DNA of 64,000 nt from Conchocele bisecta (Eukaryota > Mollusca > Bivalvia > Lucinida > Thyasiridae). This document shows positions 21,964 through 34,519 of the stretch, piece by piece. The position numbers and the translations under genes are program-made. The number at the start of each line of letters is the position of its first letter. The stretch's first letter is position 1. The stretch lies in contig CM055274.1 in the NCBI GenBank assembly GCA_029237695.1, positions 19,147,505-19,211,504 on the forward strand, in the 5' to 3' direction. The notes under the pieces were generated by a model. That model was not told the origin of the DNA and made no database searches. It saw only the letters and a program-made list of their open reading frames with translations.

Positions 21964-22550
21964 GTAACTACAGCGAGGTTCCCCATGTGCTCCAGATAAG
22001 TTTTGTATCCAAATTGTAGTATACCCCCAGATTTCAAATTCAATGCGTAGTTTACGTTTACAAATGACTTTCTTCCTTATTAAATAGGGAAACAAATAAA
22101 ACACATATAAAAATGTATTTATTTGAGCTGCAGTGTTTGCTTTTTGCAGCTCAACTAAGTAAATGTTCAACTTTATTACAGTATTTTCACTACTGAATTT
22201 GAAAATCAATGCGTGATGTCACATTGCTGTGAATATTGTGTGCCCCCACTTTTGATAATCAATGCGTATTCTGCTATAATATGTGCATACAATACGTCAA
22301 TACACACTTTATCTGGAGCCTAGTGCACAGAGTGTCAGGTTTAGAGATCATGCTGTAACTCTGTGTTGAGTATAGGTATCTACAGTGAAGCCTCTCTAAG
22401 CCTGACATACTGGACACCCAAACACCTAGAGTGCTAATACGGTTGAACCTGTTTTAAAGACCACATCGGAACAGCAATTCCCTGTCTATATCAACCACGT
22501 TATTTATTTCCCAATACTTATTTGAGTTGATGTAACTCAAATAACTAATG

Positions 22551-22978
22551 GTGGGTGGCGTAAATTAACGGTAGTGATTCCTCCTTATATGAATCACGAT
22601 TTGCCTGGTTTGACCCTCAGGCACGTTTTTATCTTTGGCTCTTTTGTTACCTGGGAGTTGAATTGGGTTAGTGCCCATTATAAAAGTAGTAATATTATTA
22701 CTGATCCTACTGTTTTTGGGAGGGGACCAAGTGATTCTGGTCTGGCGAGGACCTAGCATCAGATTAGGATTATTATGATTTCACGGCTGAATATATAGTT
22801 GTTTTTTATTGTAAATATTCTAATTTTGGAATCCCCCCCCCCCCATTTGTACATGTATTTGATCATGTACATGTACTTGTACAGGTAATATATGGGATTT
22901 CCGTACTAAACCCATTGACCCGGCTTTAAATGACATTGATAGGCCGTTAAACCCCAACAAACAAATAAGTAATGCTAG
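22551..22978 (+). mobile_element. SINE, GTGGGTGG-head family, diverged copy
   Basis: Starts GTGGGTGGCG, shares GCCTGGTTTGACCCTCA, GGGACCAAGTGATTCTGG and GCTGAATATATAG with the copies at 40963 and 52407, and ends GCCGTTAAACCCCAACAAAC. Contains a C tract at 22832-22844. Confidence 0.65.
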
Positions 22979-23817
22979 CTATAAATAGTTAGACCTAACA
23001 TAACATATTTAGAGCTAGCTGCCAATCATTTGAAGAGTTCTCTAAATCATTTTGAACTACATGTATATCTAAATATTGAATGCTAGCTCTAAAAATTTAG
23101 AGCTTGCGTTAATTATTTGAGTTTATTATGTAGGTTTGGCGTTCCATGCAAAACAGTCGTACTACTACCTAACACCGTGTGGTGTGCCTCTGTGCCTGTT
23201 AGTGCAATGTTGCTGTGGCCAGCGAAATGGAGCTTATGTCATTCTGATTAGAAATGTGCGCATGCACATGTTGACCTGGATGTACACTTTTCGTCAAACC
23301 CACAATCCGAATGTTCCCAGTCACCGCCACATATTATGTTCCACCTTGTCTTCTTACGTTTTCAATCAATAATACGCAGCTACATTTGTATTAGAAGGTC
23401 GTAATGATGTACATACAAGACATGTGCGGACCTTTGGCTTGGCGTACGCGCCTAGTTTAAACAATATTTATTTCAAGTTATGGCAAGTGATATATATATA
23501 CGTACAATTGAGAACAGGATTAGAAAACAAACTTTTACACTTATGTCTTGGCGTACGCGCCTATATATGTTGTATAAGTCGGCATGCATTATCGTTCCAT
23601 GTATATAATTATTTTTTTTATGTTGTTATATATATTTTATGTTGACAAGAAATTATTTAGTTTTAGTCAAACTAGTATATACTATGAGATCAATTAAAGA
23701 AAGTTAGGCATGTTTTTCTGTTGTTGCGGTTTGTTCCTTCACTCTCTGGTGTGATTCAGTACATTTGTAAGAGAAGCCATTCACAGTTTTCCAACTCGTG
23801 TTATTTTCCATTTTCAG
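22979..23817. other. Rest of intron 5
   Basis: AT-rich; a GGCGTACGCGCC box occurs twice (23440, 23550). Nothing else supported. Confidence 0.5.
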
Positions 23818-24710
23818 CTGACTACTTAGACATGTTGCGGGAGTTTGAAACCAGGAAACGAAATATTAAGGCCGATCCGAAGGCTAAGGTCACATTCAAG
23901 GTGCCAATCGTGCTGAAGGAACTATTTGAGGAACAGTCTAAGACAAATATACAGAAAGCCATTGACGGTATTAAAAACCTGGCAGGCAAACTGAAGTGGA
24001 CCGGAGATAAGTTGCGAATGGAGGGTGACGTAATGAGAGATCTGTTTGAGGAGTCATGCAATAACACTGTCAAACACGTGAAGAAACTACTGCGGGAGGA
24101 AGTCAGCAAAGACGTTACTACAATCTTGATGGTTGGTGGCTTCTCCGAGTCGCCGCTGCTGCAGGAGATGATGGAAGAGAGCTTTAAGGACAAGTGTGTT
24201 ATTATACCCAAAGAAGCAGGACTTGCTGTACTGAAAGGAGCTGTATTGTTTGGCCATAAGCCGAGAACAATTGAGATTAGAATTGCCAGAAGGTCGTACG
24301 GTATACGAGCGTACATGGATTTTGAAGAAGGTGTACATCCACAAGACAAGAAAATAGTTGTCGCTGGCAAGAACAAATGTAGGGACGTGTATTCCTCTCA
24401 TATCAAATACGGGGACAAGTTAATTGTTGGTGAATCTCAAACTTCACAGCGGTATACACCTCTGGAGGCGGACCAAACATCCATGGTATTCGACATCTAC
24501 ACTTCCTCGAATCTTGATGCAAAGTTCGTCACGGATAATTGCTGTACATATATTTGTCAACTCGAGTTTGAGGTGCCAGATCTATCCGGGGGAAAAAATA
24601 GGGCTGTTCATGTGAAAATGGAATATGGCCGCACCGAAATAAGTGTTGAGGTACGTGAAGAAAAGCCTCCGCATAGAACCCAAAAGGCGACCTTTAAATT
24701 TTTTGACTAG
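23818..24710 (+). CDS. HSPA12-like protein, exon 6 (last exon)
   Basis: 893 bases from acceptor TTTTCAG to the TAG at 24708-24710; encodes residues 300-596. It begins DYLDMLREFETRKR, continues through the helical subdomain, and carries the adenosine motif ILMVGGFSESPLLQEMM (about residues 402-418) with KEAGLAVLKGAVLFG after it. The remainder (YGIRAYMDFEEG..., then a beta-rich tail) is the family-typical C-terminus with no EEVD. Summed exons give 597 codons including stop, a normal length for HSPA12-like proteins. All phosphate and adenosine motifs are intact and no frame is broken, so the gene is probably functional. Expression cannot be judged from here. Confidence 0.88.
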
Positions 24711-24870
24711 TTAAATATTTTGCATCAAGTATTAATGCTCCATAATTTGACAAAACAAAGCATATTGCCTTTGCTCCAGATAAGCTTGTCTAAAGAGTAT
24801 TATACACCCTGATGTCAAACTCAATGCATGTTTTTGTTTTGTAAATTGAGTATTGAATTCATCAAATATT

Positions 24871-25515
24871 TTTATACGACCGTTTTAAAAACAACGGTAC
24901 GTATTATGTTTTACCGCGGGGCAGGCGGGCGGCGGATAGAAAAAGTGCATACTTTGTGTACACAACTCCTATGAAACCGTTCTGTCGATCGATCTGAAAC
25001 TATGCACACGTATTCTACACATACTGAAGATGTGCACCTTCGTGTTTTTATGCCGAAAACATATTTTTTAACAGAAATATCACCTTTTTAACTTAGCCAT
25101 TTTTGTACACTTTTCTATACAATTATGTATAGGGTACAGAGATTATGTACACAACTCCTCTGAAACCGTTCAGTCGATCGATCTGATAATATACACACAT
25201 CTTCGACACATATTGAAGATGTGCACCTTCGTGTTGTTATGCCGAAAAAATATTTTTTACAAAAATATCACCTTTATAACTTAGCCATTTTCTACATTTT
25301 TCTATGCAATTCTATATAGGGTAAAGGGTTTGTGTACACAACACCTCTGAAACCGTTCAGTCGATCGATCTAAAACTATACACACATCTTCTACACATAT
25401 TGAAGATGTGTACCTTGGAGTTTTTATGCCGAAAACATATGTTTTAACAAAAATATCACCTTTTTAACTTAGCCATTTGTTCTACATTTTGTATCCAATG
25501 TTATATCATTTCTAC
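24871..25515 (+). repeat. Hairpin-headed tandem repeat element, copy 1
   Basis: A short imperfect hairpin (TACGACCGTTTT...AACGGTACGTA, 24874-24906) is followed by GC-rich GGCAGGCGGGCGGCGG and then about three 186-190-bp monomers. Each monomer holds AACTCCT.TGAAACCGTTC, GTCGATCGATCTGA and TGAAGATGTGCACCTT. Confidence 0.7.
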
Positions 25516-25814
25516 TTTACACATATCTGCCTAAATTAGTATACATGTACATGTTTAGCACAATGAGATGAAGAAATAATGCTATATAGTTTCAAATTAT
25601 AATTAATGTTTATTGCCTTGGTGACAGCTTCACATTTCTGCATCTTCGCTGTCTGGCCCATCTTCGATGGGTATATTTTGTGACTTGCGGCACTCTGCGA
25701 TTTTCTACTTTATTAGACAATTCTTACTCCTCAATTTGATATTGAATAAGTACTTTAAATTGTTGTATATTGCACTCCCAACTTGTGAAAATCAATGCGT
25801 ATGCGAATATTATT
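25516..25814. other. No feature
   Basis: AT-rich intergenic sequence without repeat or coding signal. Confidence 0.4.
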
Positions 25815-26260
25815 AGACATGAAATCAACAAAGATCGGAAAAAAATAGGCCAAAGCTGAATTTTTCAGTATATGTCCGAAATATCATTAGGAAAAATATA
25901 TCAAAACTCCCCATGAATCCCACTGGAGCTTAATCCAGAATTCATGATGGCGTCCAACATGGCTGCCATATATTTATGTGACGATAATTAGCATATTCAC
26001 ACATAAGGTGGCAGCATATCACTGAACAATGCATATATTAACCATGTTAATCTTTACAACAATTATGAGTCGCTTAACCTTTCAAATATCCAAGATGGCT
26101 GCCAAGATAGCCAACAAAATAATTAAAAGTTACATTTTCTTCACAACGTATATGAATTGATTTTAATTGTCTTAGAGTTACATTTAAGGCTTCAATACGT
26201 TTATAATGGAAATAATATGGCGTTCAAGATGACCTCCAACACTTGAACACGTTGTCCAAT
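25815..26260 (-). repeat. Left arm of a distant inverted repeat with GATGGC(G/T)GCC boxes
   Basis: Reverse-complement match to 32380-32840, for example CCACTGGAGCTTAATCCAG here and CTGGATTAAGCTCCAGTGG there, continuing through ATGGCGTCCAACATGGC. Boxes of the AAGATGGCNGCC kind occur at about 25944, 26090 and 26225. Confidence 0.65.
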
Positions 26261-27429
26261 ATGCATAACAGAAAGTCGCAGCCCGTATGTTGCGCCGGCC
26301 TAGGCTGTAGTCTGAGGGTGTATTGATAGCCCCGATGTGTATTGATCGCATCAGGGTGTATATATGTGGCTAGATATACATGTATATGGCAAAAGTTTAA
26401 TTCAAAATTCGTAAAACCGTTAACGCAATGTTGTTTGACAATGACCTTGTGTATGAAGGCCAAATGGATGGTCTACAAAAGGAAAGTATGGATGTTATCA
26501 AAGGAAAACGTTTGACATTTCAAGTTGAAGCGACTTAACATTGCATATCTACGTATAAGGTATTTAAATAAACGTATTTTTGTGAAAAACGTTATAACGC
26601 ACAACTGATTATTGTTTGAGAGATATAAGTGATGTGCATTTTGGACAGACTCTCCCACAGGCGGATGTACATATGTCACAATGATCACAATATATTGCGT
26701 TCCACGATGGGCTCGACAAACAATAGCTTTAGCATCTGTCGTAGTTCTGGAATTAATTCACATTAACTATACATTTGATAAAATAAAGCATTTTGCAATA
26801 CAGTATGTAAGATCCATCTAATTCAATGTGACCTCCAATATGACTGACAAAACAGGCTAATTTGTATAATACAGTTGTATATTTATCAGTAACAAACTGT
26901 GTTTAATTTTTCAGAAGTATCTTATTTTTACCGTAATTACATTTATATACGAGTACATTGTAGACATAACGTATACATTTCATGTGAAATAAGTAATTAC
27001 TTGTGAGAACAAATGTGTCTTTTTGGCTGCCAGCCTATATGTGTATGCACGTATGCCCATTTTCAATGTATCAGCTTATATTATGATATTGTCAGATCTT
27101 ATAGTTTAATATATATATATTTGATATATTATAATACATAACACATGTTACTAATACATTAGGTAGCATGTCCTTCTTAGGTGGTTACCAGGGATATACA
27201 TTGTTTACAATTGTGCAAGTTATATATTATGTGTAATGTATATAAATTGCAGGACAATGCATACATTATATAAGTTCACACTTTTAGAATCATACAAGAC
27301 TGAACATTCATTTATATGCAAGTATGTGACACACTGTCCAAGTCTCATTCTCTTGAAGTTTGATGTTGACAAACAACGTTTAAAGTCTCCTGTGGACATG
27401 TTTACACTAACTGACAAGCTTTGGGCGGT
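26261..27429. other. Intergenic, no feature
   Basis: AT-rich sequence with no supported gene. Short ORFs at 26224-26688 and 27220-27478 have no motif. Confidence 0.45.
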
Positions 27430-27650
27430 TGGCTGGAAGCATGAGTGCGGTGCGGATCATCCTTACCAGAATCGTTGAAGCCGGTTATCACAATTGTACG
27501 TGTAGTATGATTAGTGTACTCTGATTACGTTTATGGTCGGGGACTAAGAGACTATTGTACATTGAAGACTCGGCACCATACGAGAGCTACCCCGGTTGAT
27601 CGGTGCCTATAATGACCATAGCCGTTGACAGCCCGTTAAACACAATTAAT
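27430..27650 (+). mobile_element. SINE fragment
   Basis: Head-like GGTTGGCTGGAAGC...GATCATCCTTACCAGAATCG and tail-like TGACCATAGCCGTTGACAGC, CCGTTAAACACAATTAATC; the middle of the family is missing. Confidence 0.5.
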
Positions 27651-27717
27651 CAATATATCTATTTAGCATTCTAGCGGTCCGAAAACACGAGTTTAACGTT
27701 GCACACTGTTTATACTT

Positions 27718-28250
27718 ATTATAGGAATGAATGGCCTTTTTGTGGAATTTATCGGGGTATAAACTTGGAAAAGCCACTTTTGCAATTGGCGATAAAAATA
27801 AACAATTGGCGATAAAAAATTACAATTTTCGAAAATTGTAATTTTTTATCGCCCATTGTTTATTTTTATCCTATTGGCTATTATAGGAATGAATGGCCTT
27901 TTTGTGGAATTTATCGGGGTATAAACTTGGAAAAGTCGCGGGAATACTGGACGAAGGCCGGAAGGCCTCGTCCAGTATTCCCGCGACTTTTCCAAGTTTA
28001 TATCCCCGATAAATTCCACAAAAAGGCCATTCATTCCTTATAATTCCAGCATTTGAAATAAATTCATCAAGAAAATGTGTTTATTTTCCGTTTTCTTAAG
28101 AATTATTTTAACTGCGCCTGACGGTTACGGAATGTAGTTCGGCATGGAGTTTACTGGGCTATAAATTTTGGACGGAGACTTGCTACGGACCAATCAAATG
28201 TTAGGGAATTGTGTAAATATTTTTGTGCTGGAATTATATGTCACTCGTCA
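27718..28250. repeat. Nested foldback element
   Basis: 27882-28045 is a near-perfect palindrome (arms about 80 bp: ATTATAGGAATGAATGGCC ... GGCCATTCATTCCTTATAAT, centre GGCCGGAAGGCC). A partial copy of the left arm at 27718-27778 is followed by a second, unrelated palindrome (27782-27880, AATTGGCGATAAAAATAAAC and its complement). The tail to 28250 is shared with 62166-62365. Confidence 0.8.
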
Positions 28251-28805
28251 GTCATATCTATGCATACCAGAACGAGTTGAAACATGTCTCATCTGATACA
28301 TGTAATACCAGATAGTATATTGCAAAAATAACAAAACACAACAGTATGAATCGAATCGATATAATCATCGCTCTAGACAATGGATACACATATCAGTCAT
28401 TTTATTTACAATTATTATATTTCTAGGTACCATCATTTTCGGTTTATTTTACCGATATAGATCGAAGGTACTTATGATCAAGTATTTAAATGTGGTGTTT
28501 CGTGACGATAATACCACTGGTGATTTGTTTAAAAGTTACTGACATGTTTGCTAATTTAGCAGAGTATTCCAATTAGTCATGCGGTTACAAGCATACGTGT
28601 GCTTGATAATGCTGCAATGAATAAAGTCTGCCAATTTGAGACATTTGACATTTGAGGCATTATAAAGTGTTGTTGTTGTTTATTTGCCAGTGCTGATTTG
28701 CGATATTTCTCAAAATTGGGTGGCCATCTTAAATATAATTTTGCATAATATAATTAATAAAGTATGCGTATTTCAAATGTCTCCATATGAACCAAACATA
28801 ATTGT
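28251..28805. other. Intergenic, no gene
   Basis: One GGTGGCCATCTTAAATAT box at 28720; otherwise AT-rich sequence without signal. Confidence 0.4.
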
Positions 28806-29515
28806 ATCCCCCGGACTCCGTCGGGGGATACTATGGATTTGACAGCGGGCCGCGTCCGCGTCCGCGTCCGCGTCCGCCGCGTCCGCCGCGTCCGCCGCAG
28901 ACACTTCTTGTCCGGAGCATAACTCGAACACCCTTTGGAATATTTTCATGAAACTTCACACATGCATAGACCACGACGCGAAGGTGTGTCAAGCATAAGA
29001 ATGACAACTCTCGCATAGCTAATTTTTGAGTTATCTCCCTTTTTTGTTTCTCTCACTGATTTCGTGTCCGGAGCATAACTCCACCACCCTTTGGAATATT
29101 TTCATGAAACTTCACACATGCATAGACCACGACCCGAAGGTGTGTCGCGCACAAGAATGACAACTCTTGCGTAGCTAATTTTTGAGTTATCTCCCTTTTT
29201 TGTTTCGCGCACTGATTGACCATAACTCGACCACCCTTTGGAATATTTTTATGAAACTTCACACATTCAATTAGATCACGAACCGAAGGTGTGTTGTGCA
29301 CAAGAATGACAACTCTTGCATAGCTAATTTTTCAGTTATCTCCCTTTTTTGTTTTCACGCACTGATTTCCTGTCCGGAGTATAACTCGACCACCCTTTGG
29401 AATATTTTCATGAAACTTCACACATGCATAGACCACGACCCGGAGGTGTGTCGCGCACAATAATGACAACTCTTGCGTAGCTAATTTTTGAGTTATCTCC
29501 GTTTTTGTTTTGCGC
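28806..29515. repeat. Hairpin-headed tandem repeat element, copy 2
   Basis: Head TATCCCCCGGACTCCGTC|GGGGGATA (28805-28832) and a CCGCGTCCGCGTCC tract, then four ~155-bp monomers starting CCGGAGCATAACTCGA (28912, 29069, about 29219, 29372). Each holds CTTCACACATGCATAGACCA and GTTATCTCCCTTTTTTGTTT. More monomers of this type are at 30775-30850 and 31920-32260. Confidence 0.75.
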
Positions 29516-29699
29516 ACTCTACAAACTGGACAATAATGCATGAAGACCCGTTTTCTCGTCTGCTCTGTACACCTTTTCGCGTGTGCTCTGTACACCTTAC
29601 ATGTAGAGAGAACAATAGAGACTGGGAGAACCATTCACCTGTGCATGTGCTAGCATGTGCTAGCATGTGCAAATGTCCAGTCTTGACCAGTCTGACCAC

Positions 29700-30560
29700 A
29701 GGTAATTTATACAGGTAAATTACTACATTGGATATTCCATTTCCGTAAACTGTGTTGAAAATATTGTGGCATTATGTGGACCTGTGCAGATATATGTAGA
29801 TAAACATAGGACTATTAAAAAAAATTCTCGGCTGCAGTAGCAAGCATTATTATTTTTAATTTTTGAACCTTTTCTTTTCATTTTTAAAAAAAAATAAAAA
29901 TTTACATTCTTTTTCAATTTTTTAACTGACCTCTAACTTATTACAGGTAATTTATACAGCTAAATTATTACATTTCCCTAAACTGTGTTGACAATATTGT
30001 GGCAGTATGTGGACCTGTGCAGATATATGTATATAAATATAGGACTATTAAAAAATATTCTGGGCTCCAGTAGCGAGCATTATTTTTTTTTATTTACATT
30101 CTATATTACATTTCCGTAATCTGTGTTGAAAATATTGTGGCATTATGTGCACCTGTGCAGATATATGTACATAAATATAGGACTATTAACAAATAATTCT
30201 GCGCTCCAGTAGCAAGCATGATTATTTTTAATTTTTAAACTTTTTTTTTCCATTTTATTTTTTTCATTTTTTTTTTTTTTTACATTGTTTATGTAGATAA
30301 ATATAGGACTATTAACAAAAATTCTGGGCTCCAGTAGCGAGCATTATTTATGAATTTTTTTTTTGTATATTACATTTCCGTAAACTGTGGTGAAAATATT
30401 GTGGCATTATGTGGACCTGTGCAGATATATGTAGATAAATATAGGACTATTAAAAAAAAAATTCTGGGCTCCAGTAGCAAGCATTATTATTTTTAATTTA
30501 AAAAAAAAAAAAATCCATTTTATTTTTTCATTTTTGTTTTTCAAATTCTTTTTCAATTTT
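29700..30560. repeat. Tandem array with A/T homopolymers
   Basis: Four to five diverged copies of a unit with CATTTCCGTAAACTGTGTTG, ATGTGGACCTGTGCAGATAT, ATAGGACTATTAA and CTCCAGTAGCAAGCATTATT, separated by long T or A runs. Confidence 0.75.
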
Positions 30561-30587
30561 TGTCTACTAGCATAAGGGCGTAAGTGC

Positions 30588-30690
30588 TATATACAGACAA
30601 TTATCATATAATAAAACAATTATTGACTAGTGAGCCATTGAATATAATCTGATATCCTATGGCTCACTAGTCAATAATTGTATAATATGT
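30588..30690. repeat. Foldback palindrome
   Basis: CAATTATTGACTAGTGAGCCA ... TGGCTCACTAGTCAATAATTG arms around a 30-base centre. Confidence 0.8.
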
Positions 30691-30849
30691 TCGGGCCAGT
30701 GAAAATTGCTTTCGGGCCCAGGCTTGAGGTCAAGGCGGGACAAGGCGAGGCATTTGATTCAGCGGAATTCTTGTTTACTTATCTCCCTTTGTTGTTTCGT
30801 GCTCTGATTTTGTATCCAGAGCATAACTCGAACACCCTTTGGAATATTT

Positions 30850-31890
30850 GTATGCCCCACCACGATAGTGGAGGGGGCATTTAGTGTTACCCTTGTCCGT
30901 CCGTCCGTCCGTCCGTCCGCACACACGAATGGGTACTTGTTGTAAGCGTACGGGGATATTATTGGGTAGGGTTAGGATAGTGTTGGGTACTCTTGTTGGG
31001 TATTTTTATAGAGTAAAAACCCAACAAGTATTCATTCGTAGGAACGTGCGTCCCGTCCTCCCGTCGTCCCGTCCGTCCGTCCGTCACAAAACTTTAACAC
31101 TCGGGTAAGTGTCTCATAATTTCTTCATCCTTCGACCGATCTCCTTCATATTTCATATACACATTGCTCTAATGGTCCTCTACCGCCCTGTGCCAAATCC
31201 ACGTTCGTCCTGCCCCCGCCAAGCACAGGGTTAAGATCACATACTTAGTGCTTCAAAAACTTTAACGCTCAGGTAAATATCTTATAATTTCTGTTTTCTT
31301 TCACGGATCAGCTTCATATTTCATATATGCATTGCTCTAATGGTCCTATACCGCCCTGTGCCAAATCCACGTTCGTCCTGCCCTCGCCAAGCCCAGGGTC
31401 AAGGTCACATACTTGGTGCTTCAAAAACTTTAACGCTCGGGTAAAAGAAAATTTTGACTTGGTATTTGGCCTCGTCAGGCCGTCAGGCCGTCAGGACGTC
31501 AGGACGTCCGCTCACACAAATGGGTACTTGTTGTAAGCGTACAGGGATCTTATTGGGTAGGGTCAGGATAGTGTTGAGTACTCTTGTTGGTTATTTTTAT
31601 AGAGTAAAACCCCAACAAGTATTCATTCGTAGGAACGTGCGTGCCGTCCTCCCGTCGTCCCGTCCGTCCGTCACAAAACTTTAACACTCGGGTAAATGTC
31701 TCATAATTTCTTCATCCTTCGACCGATCTCCTTCATATTTCATATACACATTGCTCTAATGGTATTCTACCGCCCTGTGCCAAATCCACGTTCGTCCTGT
31801 CCCCGCCAAGCCCAGGTTGAAGGTCACATACTTGGTGCTTCAAAAACTTTAACGCTCAGGTAAAAGAAAATTTTGACTTGGAATTTGGCC
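30850..31890 (+). repeat. Hairpin-headed element, copy 3, internally duplicated
   Basis: Head TATGCCCCACCACGATAGTGG|AGGGGGCATT (30852-30882), then (CCGT)n. A segment starting CACACGAATGGGTACTTG and containing an TTGTTGGGT...ACCCAACAA hairpin occurs at 30921 and again at 31513. Monomers with TCAAGGTCACATACTT follow each. Confidence 0.75.
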
Positions 31891-31919
31891 TCATTTATTA
31901 TCAAAGCGATATGTGGGAC

Positions 31920-32260
31920 ATCCGTGTTCTATGAACACATTTTCTAGTTTATTAAACTTCACACATGCATAGAAGACGACCCAAAGGTGTGTCGCACGTA
32001 AGAATGACAACTCTTGCGTCGTTAATTTCTTAGTTATCTCCCTTTGTTGTTTCGTGGACCGATTTCGTGTCCGGAGCATAACTCGAACACCGTTTGGAAT
32101 ATTTTCATGAAACTTCACACATGCATAGATTACGACCCTAAAAGTGTGTCACGCAAGAATGCCAACTCTTGCATCACTAATTTTTTAGTTATCTCCCTTT
32201 GTGTTTCCGTCACTGATTTTGTCTCCGGAGCATAACTCGAACACCTTTTTTTCTACTTGT
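31920..32260. repeat. Two more ~155-bp monomers of the 28.9-kb type
   Basis: CTTCACACATGCATAGA, TGTGTCGC and GAGCATAACTCGAACACC recur. Confidence 0.65.
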
Positions 32261-32374
32261 GTATCTGGGGAGGGGGATACAAATGCGCTTGTCGACAAGC
32301 GTCCATTTCTAGTTAAAATATAGGAATTAGGGTAAATGTTATATATTTTATATACAAATTTACGTCATTTTGCG

Positions 32375-32840
32375 ACATTTTTCGCAATTTCGTAGCCATC
32401 TTTAATATAATTTTACACAACATAATATATAAAACATGTATTAAATATAATGTATAGTTGGAATGTTCCTAATAACCCCAGTATTACATTCGAATATAGT
32501 TATTCCAAATGTTCCACATGTTTGCTCAGTTTAGAGAATTAAGAGATGTTGGTGGTCATGTTGGACGCCATTTTGATTGTATTAAATTTCACAATTTGGA
32601 TTATTATGATAAATTAGTTATATTCAGTATGTTTGGCACATTGTTTTCCTGATTTGTTTAGTGGAGTTGCCCTAGTTATGATTTGTGTCATGTTGGCGGC
32701 CATCTTGGACGCCATCTTGATTCCTGGATTAAGCTCCAGTGGGATTCTTGGGGAGTTTTGATATGTTATTACTAATGATATTTTGGTCATTTTCTGAAAA
32801 AAATCAGCTTTGGCTCATTTTTTTCGATTTCAACCCTAAT
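32375..32840 (+). repeat. Right arm of the distant inverted repeat
   Basis: Complement of 25815-26260. Boxes CGTAGCCATCTTTAATAT (32390), TGGTGGTCATGTTGGACGCC (32560) and GGCGGCCATCTTGGACGCC (32697) precede CTGGATTAAGCTCCAGTGG. Confidence 0.65.
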
Positions 32841-33252
32841 GGCTCTTCGCCTAGCGTTTTCACCTAAAATAAGCGCACATTATCAGTATATCTATATTCG
32901 CAGCGTGATTAACGATGCTGAATTAAATTTTGTTATCGACTGTTTCTTTTATATTTTCCATTTTTCTCAACAAATGCAAGCTTTGGCAGCACTTAAAAAT
33001 CATTTCCAAAGGAAGGAAATGATTCTCAAGTGCTTTCCAACCATGCCTTTATTCAACAAACAGACACAATATGGAACAACGGCAGACGAAAATGTTCGTT
33101 TCTCGCATTCTAAATGTTAAAGTATTCACATGTGACCTACTACCATGCTGCAAGAAAATGTACATGCACTTAATATGATCTATTAAATGTGCATGCCCAC
33201 TCAGTATGCACAAAATGTTCTTTATTGTCATATACAAATGAGGCATACTACT

Positions 33253-34090
33253 TTTTGTCGAGCCCGCTTGCGGAAAGCGAGACATAGTGATCACAATGAC
33301 GTCCGGGTGTCCGTGCGTCCGTGCGTGCGTCCGTGCGTGCGTGCGTCCGTCCGTCCGTCCGTCCGTGCGTGCGTCCGAAATATGCGTTAAAGTTTTTAAA
33401 TACCTTATATCTCTGCAGTCCTAACTCACATTGATTTGAAACTTCATATGCTTATTAGTCATCATTCATATATTCATTCTGTATCCCACTCATGCGGCCC
33501 CTGTGCCCAAGGTCAAGGTCAAATGACTTAGAGTGCCCCGTGCAGGCACCGGGGCGGGATCAACTGATCCTGAGAATAGTGCTGCAGTAGCCATTGCTTG
33601 TCGTAAAAGGCGACTAAACTGGCTTAACGATTGGGTTCATACTTTCCGGAACCCACTATACCGGATTTGGCCCTCATGTACATTTTTGGCTTTCTTGTAT
33701 GTGAGAGTTGAGTCAGGCTATGCCCCATATATAAAAGTAAGATTAGCGCTAATCCTATTACTTTTACGGGATGGGATAAATGATGCTGGTGTGGCGAGGG
33801 CCTGGCACCAGATCAGGTTGTTCTAATTTCAGGACTGAATATATATTTTGATTGTAAATATTGAGTTCTGAAGTTGGGATTTACCCCCCTCGGACAGGTG
33901 GATACGGGATTCGACCCCGTTGACCCGTCTGCGTGTAGACTCCCTGAGGCTTGTACCTCTATGTCAGAAAAGCGGACGTTAAACCCTATTCATTCACTCA
34001 CTCACTCAAATGACTTAGAAGTTAAGGTTTTCACATACCTACTATCTCTGTAACCGTAAGTCAGATTAGCTTGAAACGTTGTATGCTTAT
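33253..34090 (+). repeat. Hairpin-headed element, copy 4, with a SINE inside
   Basis: Head TGTCGAGCCCGCTTGCGGAA|AGCGAGACATAGTG (33255-33288), then a run of CCGTGCGT units (33300-33376) and monomers with AAGGTCAAGGTCAAATGACT. The SINE at 33533-34005 interrupts the monomer. Confidence 0.75.
33533..34005 (+). mobile_element. SINE with 14-bp target duplication
   Basis: 473 bp flanked by TCAAATGACTTAGA (33519-33532 and 34006-34019). Contains TTGTCGTAAAAGGCGACTAA, GCCCTCATGTACATTTTTGG, GGATTCGACCCCGTTGACCC and a tail of ATTC/ACTC repeats. The middle resembles the SINEs at 22551, 40963 and 52407. Confidence 0.85.
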
Positions 34091-34423
34091 TGGGCATCAA
34101 ACTTCAAATAAATACACTCTGAGACCATCAAATGCCTCGGCAGGCTGGTTAATTAAAAGTATGTATACTAATTTAAATGCGTCACCTGACATATTATGAA
34201 GTACTGATACATAAAGACAGAGAATAAATAATAAAACCGTAACACGGTTATCTCCTCTCATATCAGTGTGGAATTTTACGTCTGATATAAAATGTATAAT
34301 AATGCCAGTCAATACGTGGGGTAATGGTGAATGAATGTTTATTTTTCCGGAAAAGGTCTCATTTGATGGCTCTGATATAAAGAACATTGGTTGCCTTCTG
34401 GGTGGGCATGTATTTTTAAAGCA
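34091..34423. other. No feature
   Basis: AT-rich sequence; the minus-strand ORF 34097-34387 has no recognisable domain. Confidence 0.4.
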
Positions 34424-34515
34424 GTAGCCGATTTCACCAAAATTTCAAAGTATACATATCTTGGTAAGTATACTTTGAGGGAGAAACTTTCAGTTCAATA
34501 ATAAATTTAATACTT
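34424..34515. mobile_element. Truncated MITE, GTAGCCGATTTCAC family, copy 3
   Basis: Left end GTAGCCGATTTCACC, then AAGTATACTTTGAGGGAG; broken off at the start of the next repeat head. Confidence 0.65.
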
Positions 34516-34519
34516 TTTA

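Noticed and set aside
23136..23645. Two ORFs in intron 5 with hydrophobic stretches
   Set aside because: No motif, intronic, AT-rich composition typical of chance frames.
33533..33826. 97-codon ORF
   Set aside because: Entirely within a SINE with target duplications.
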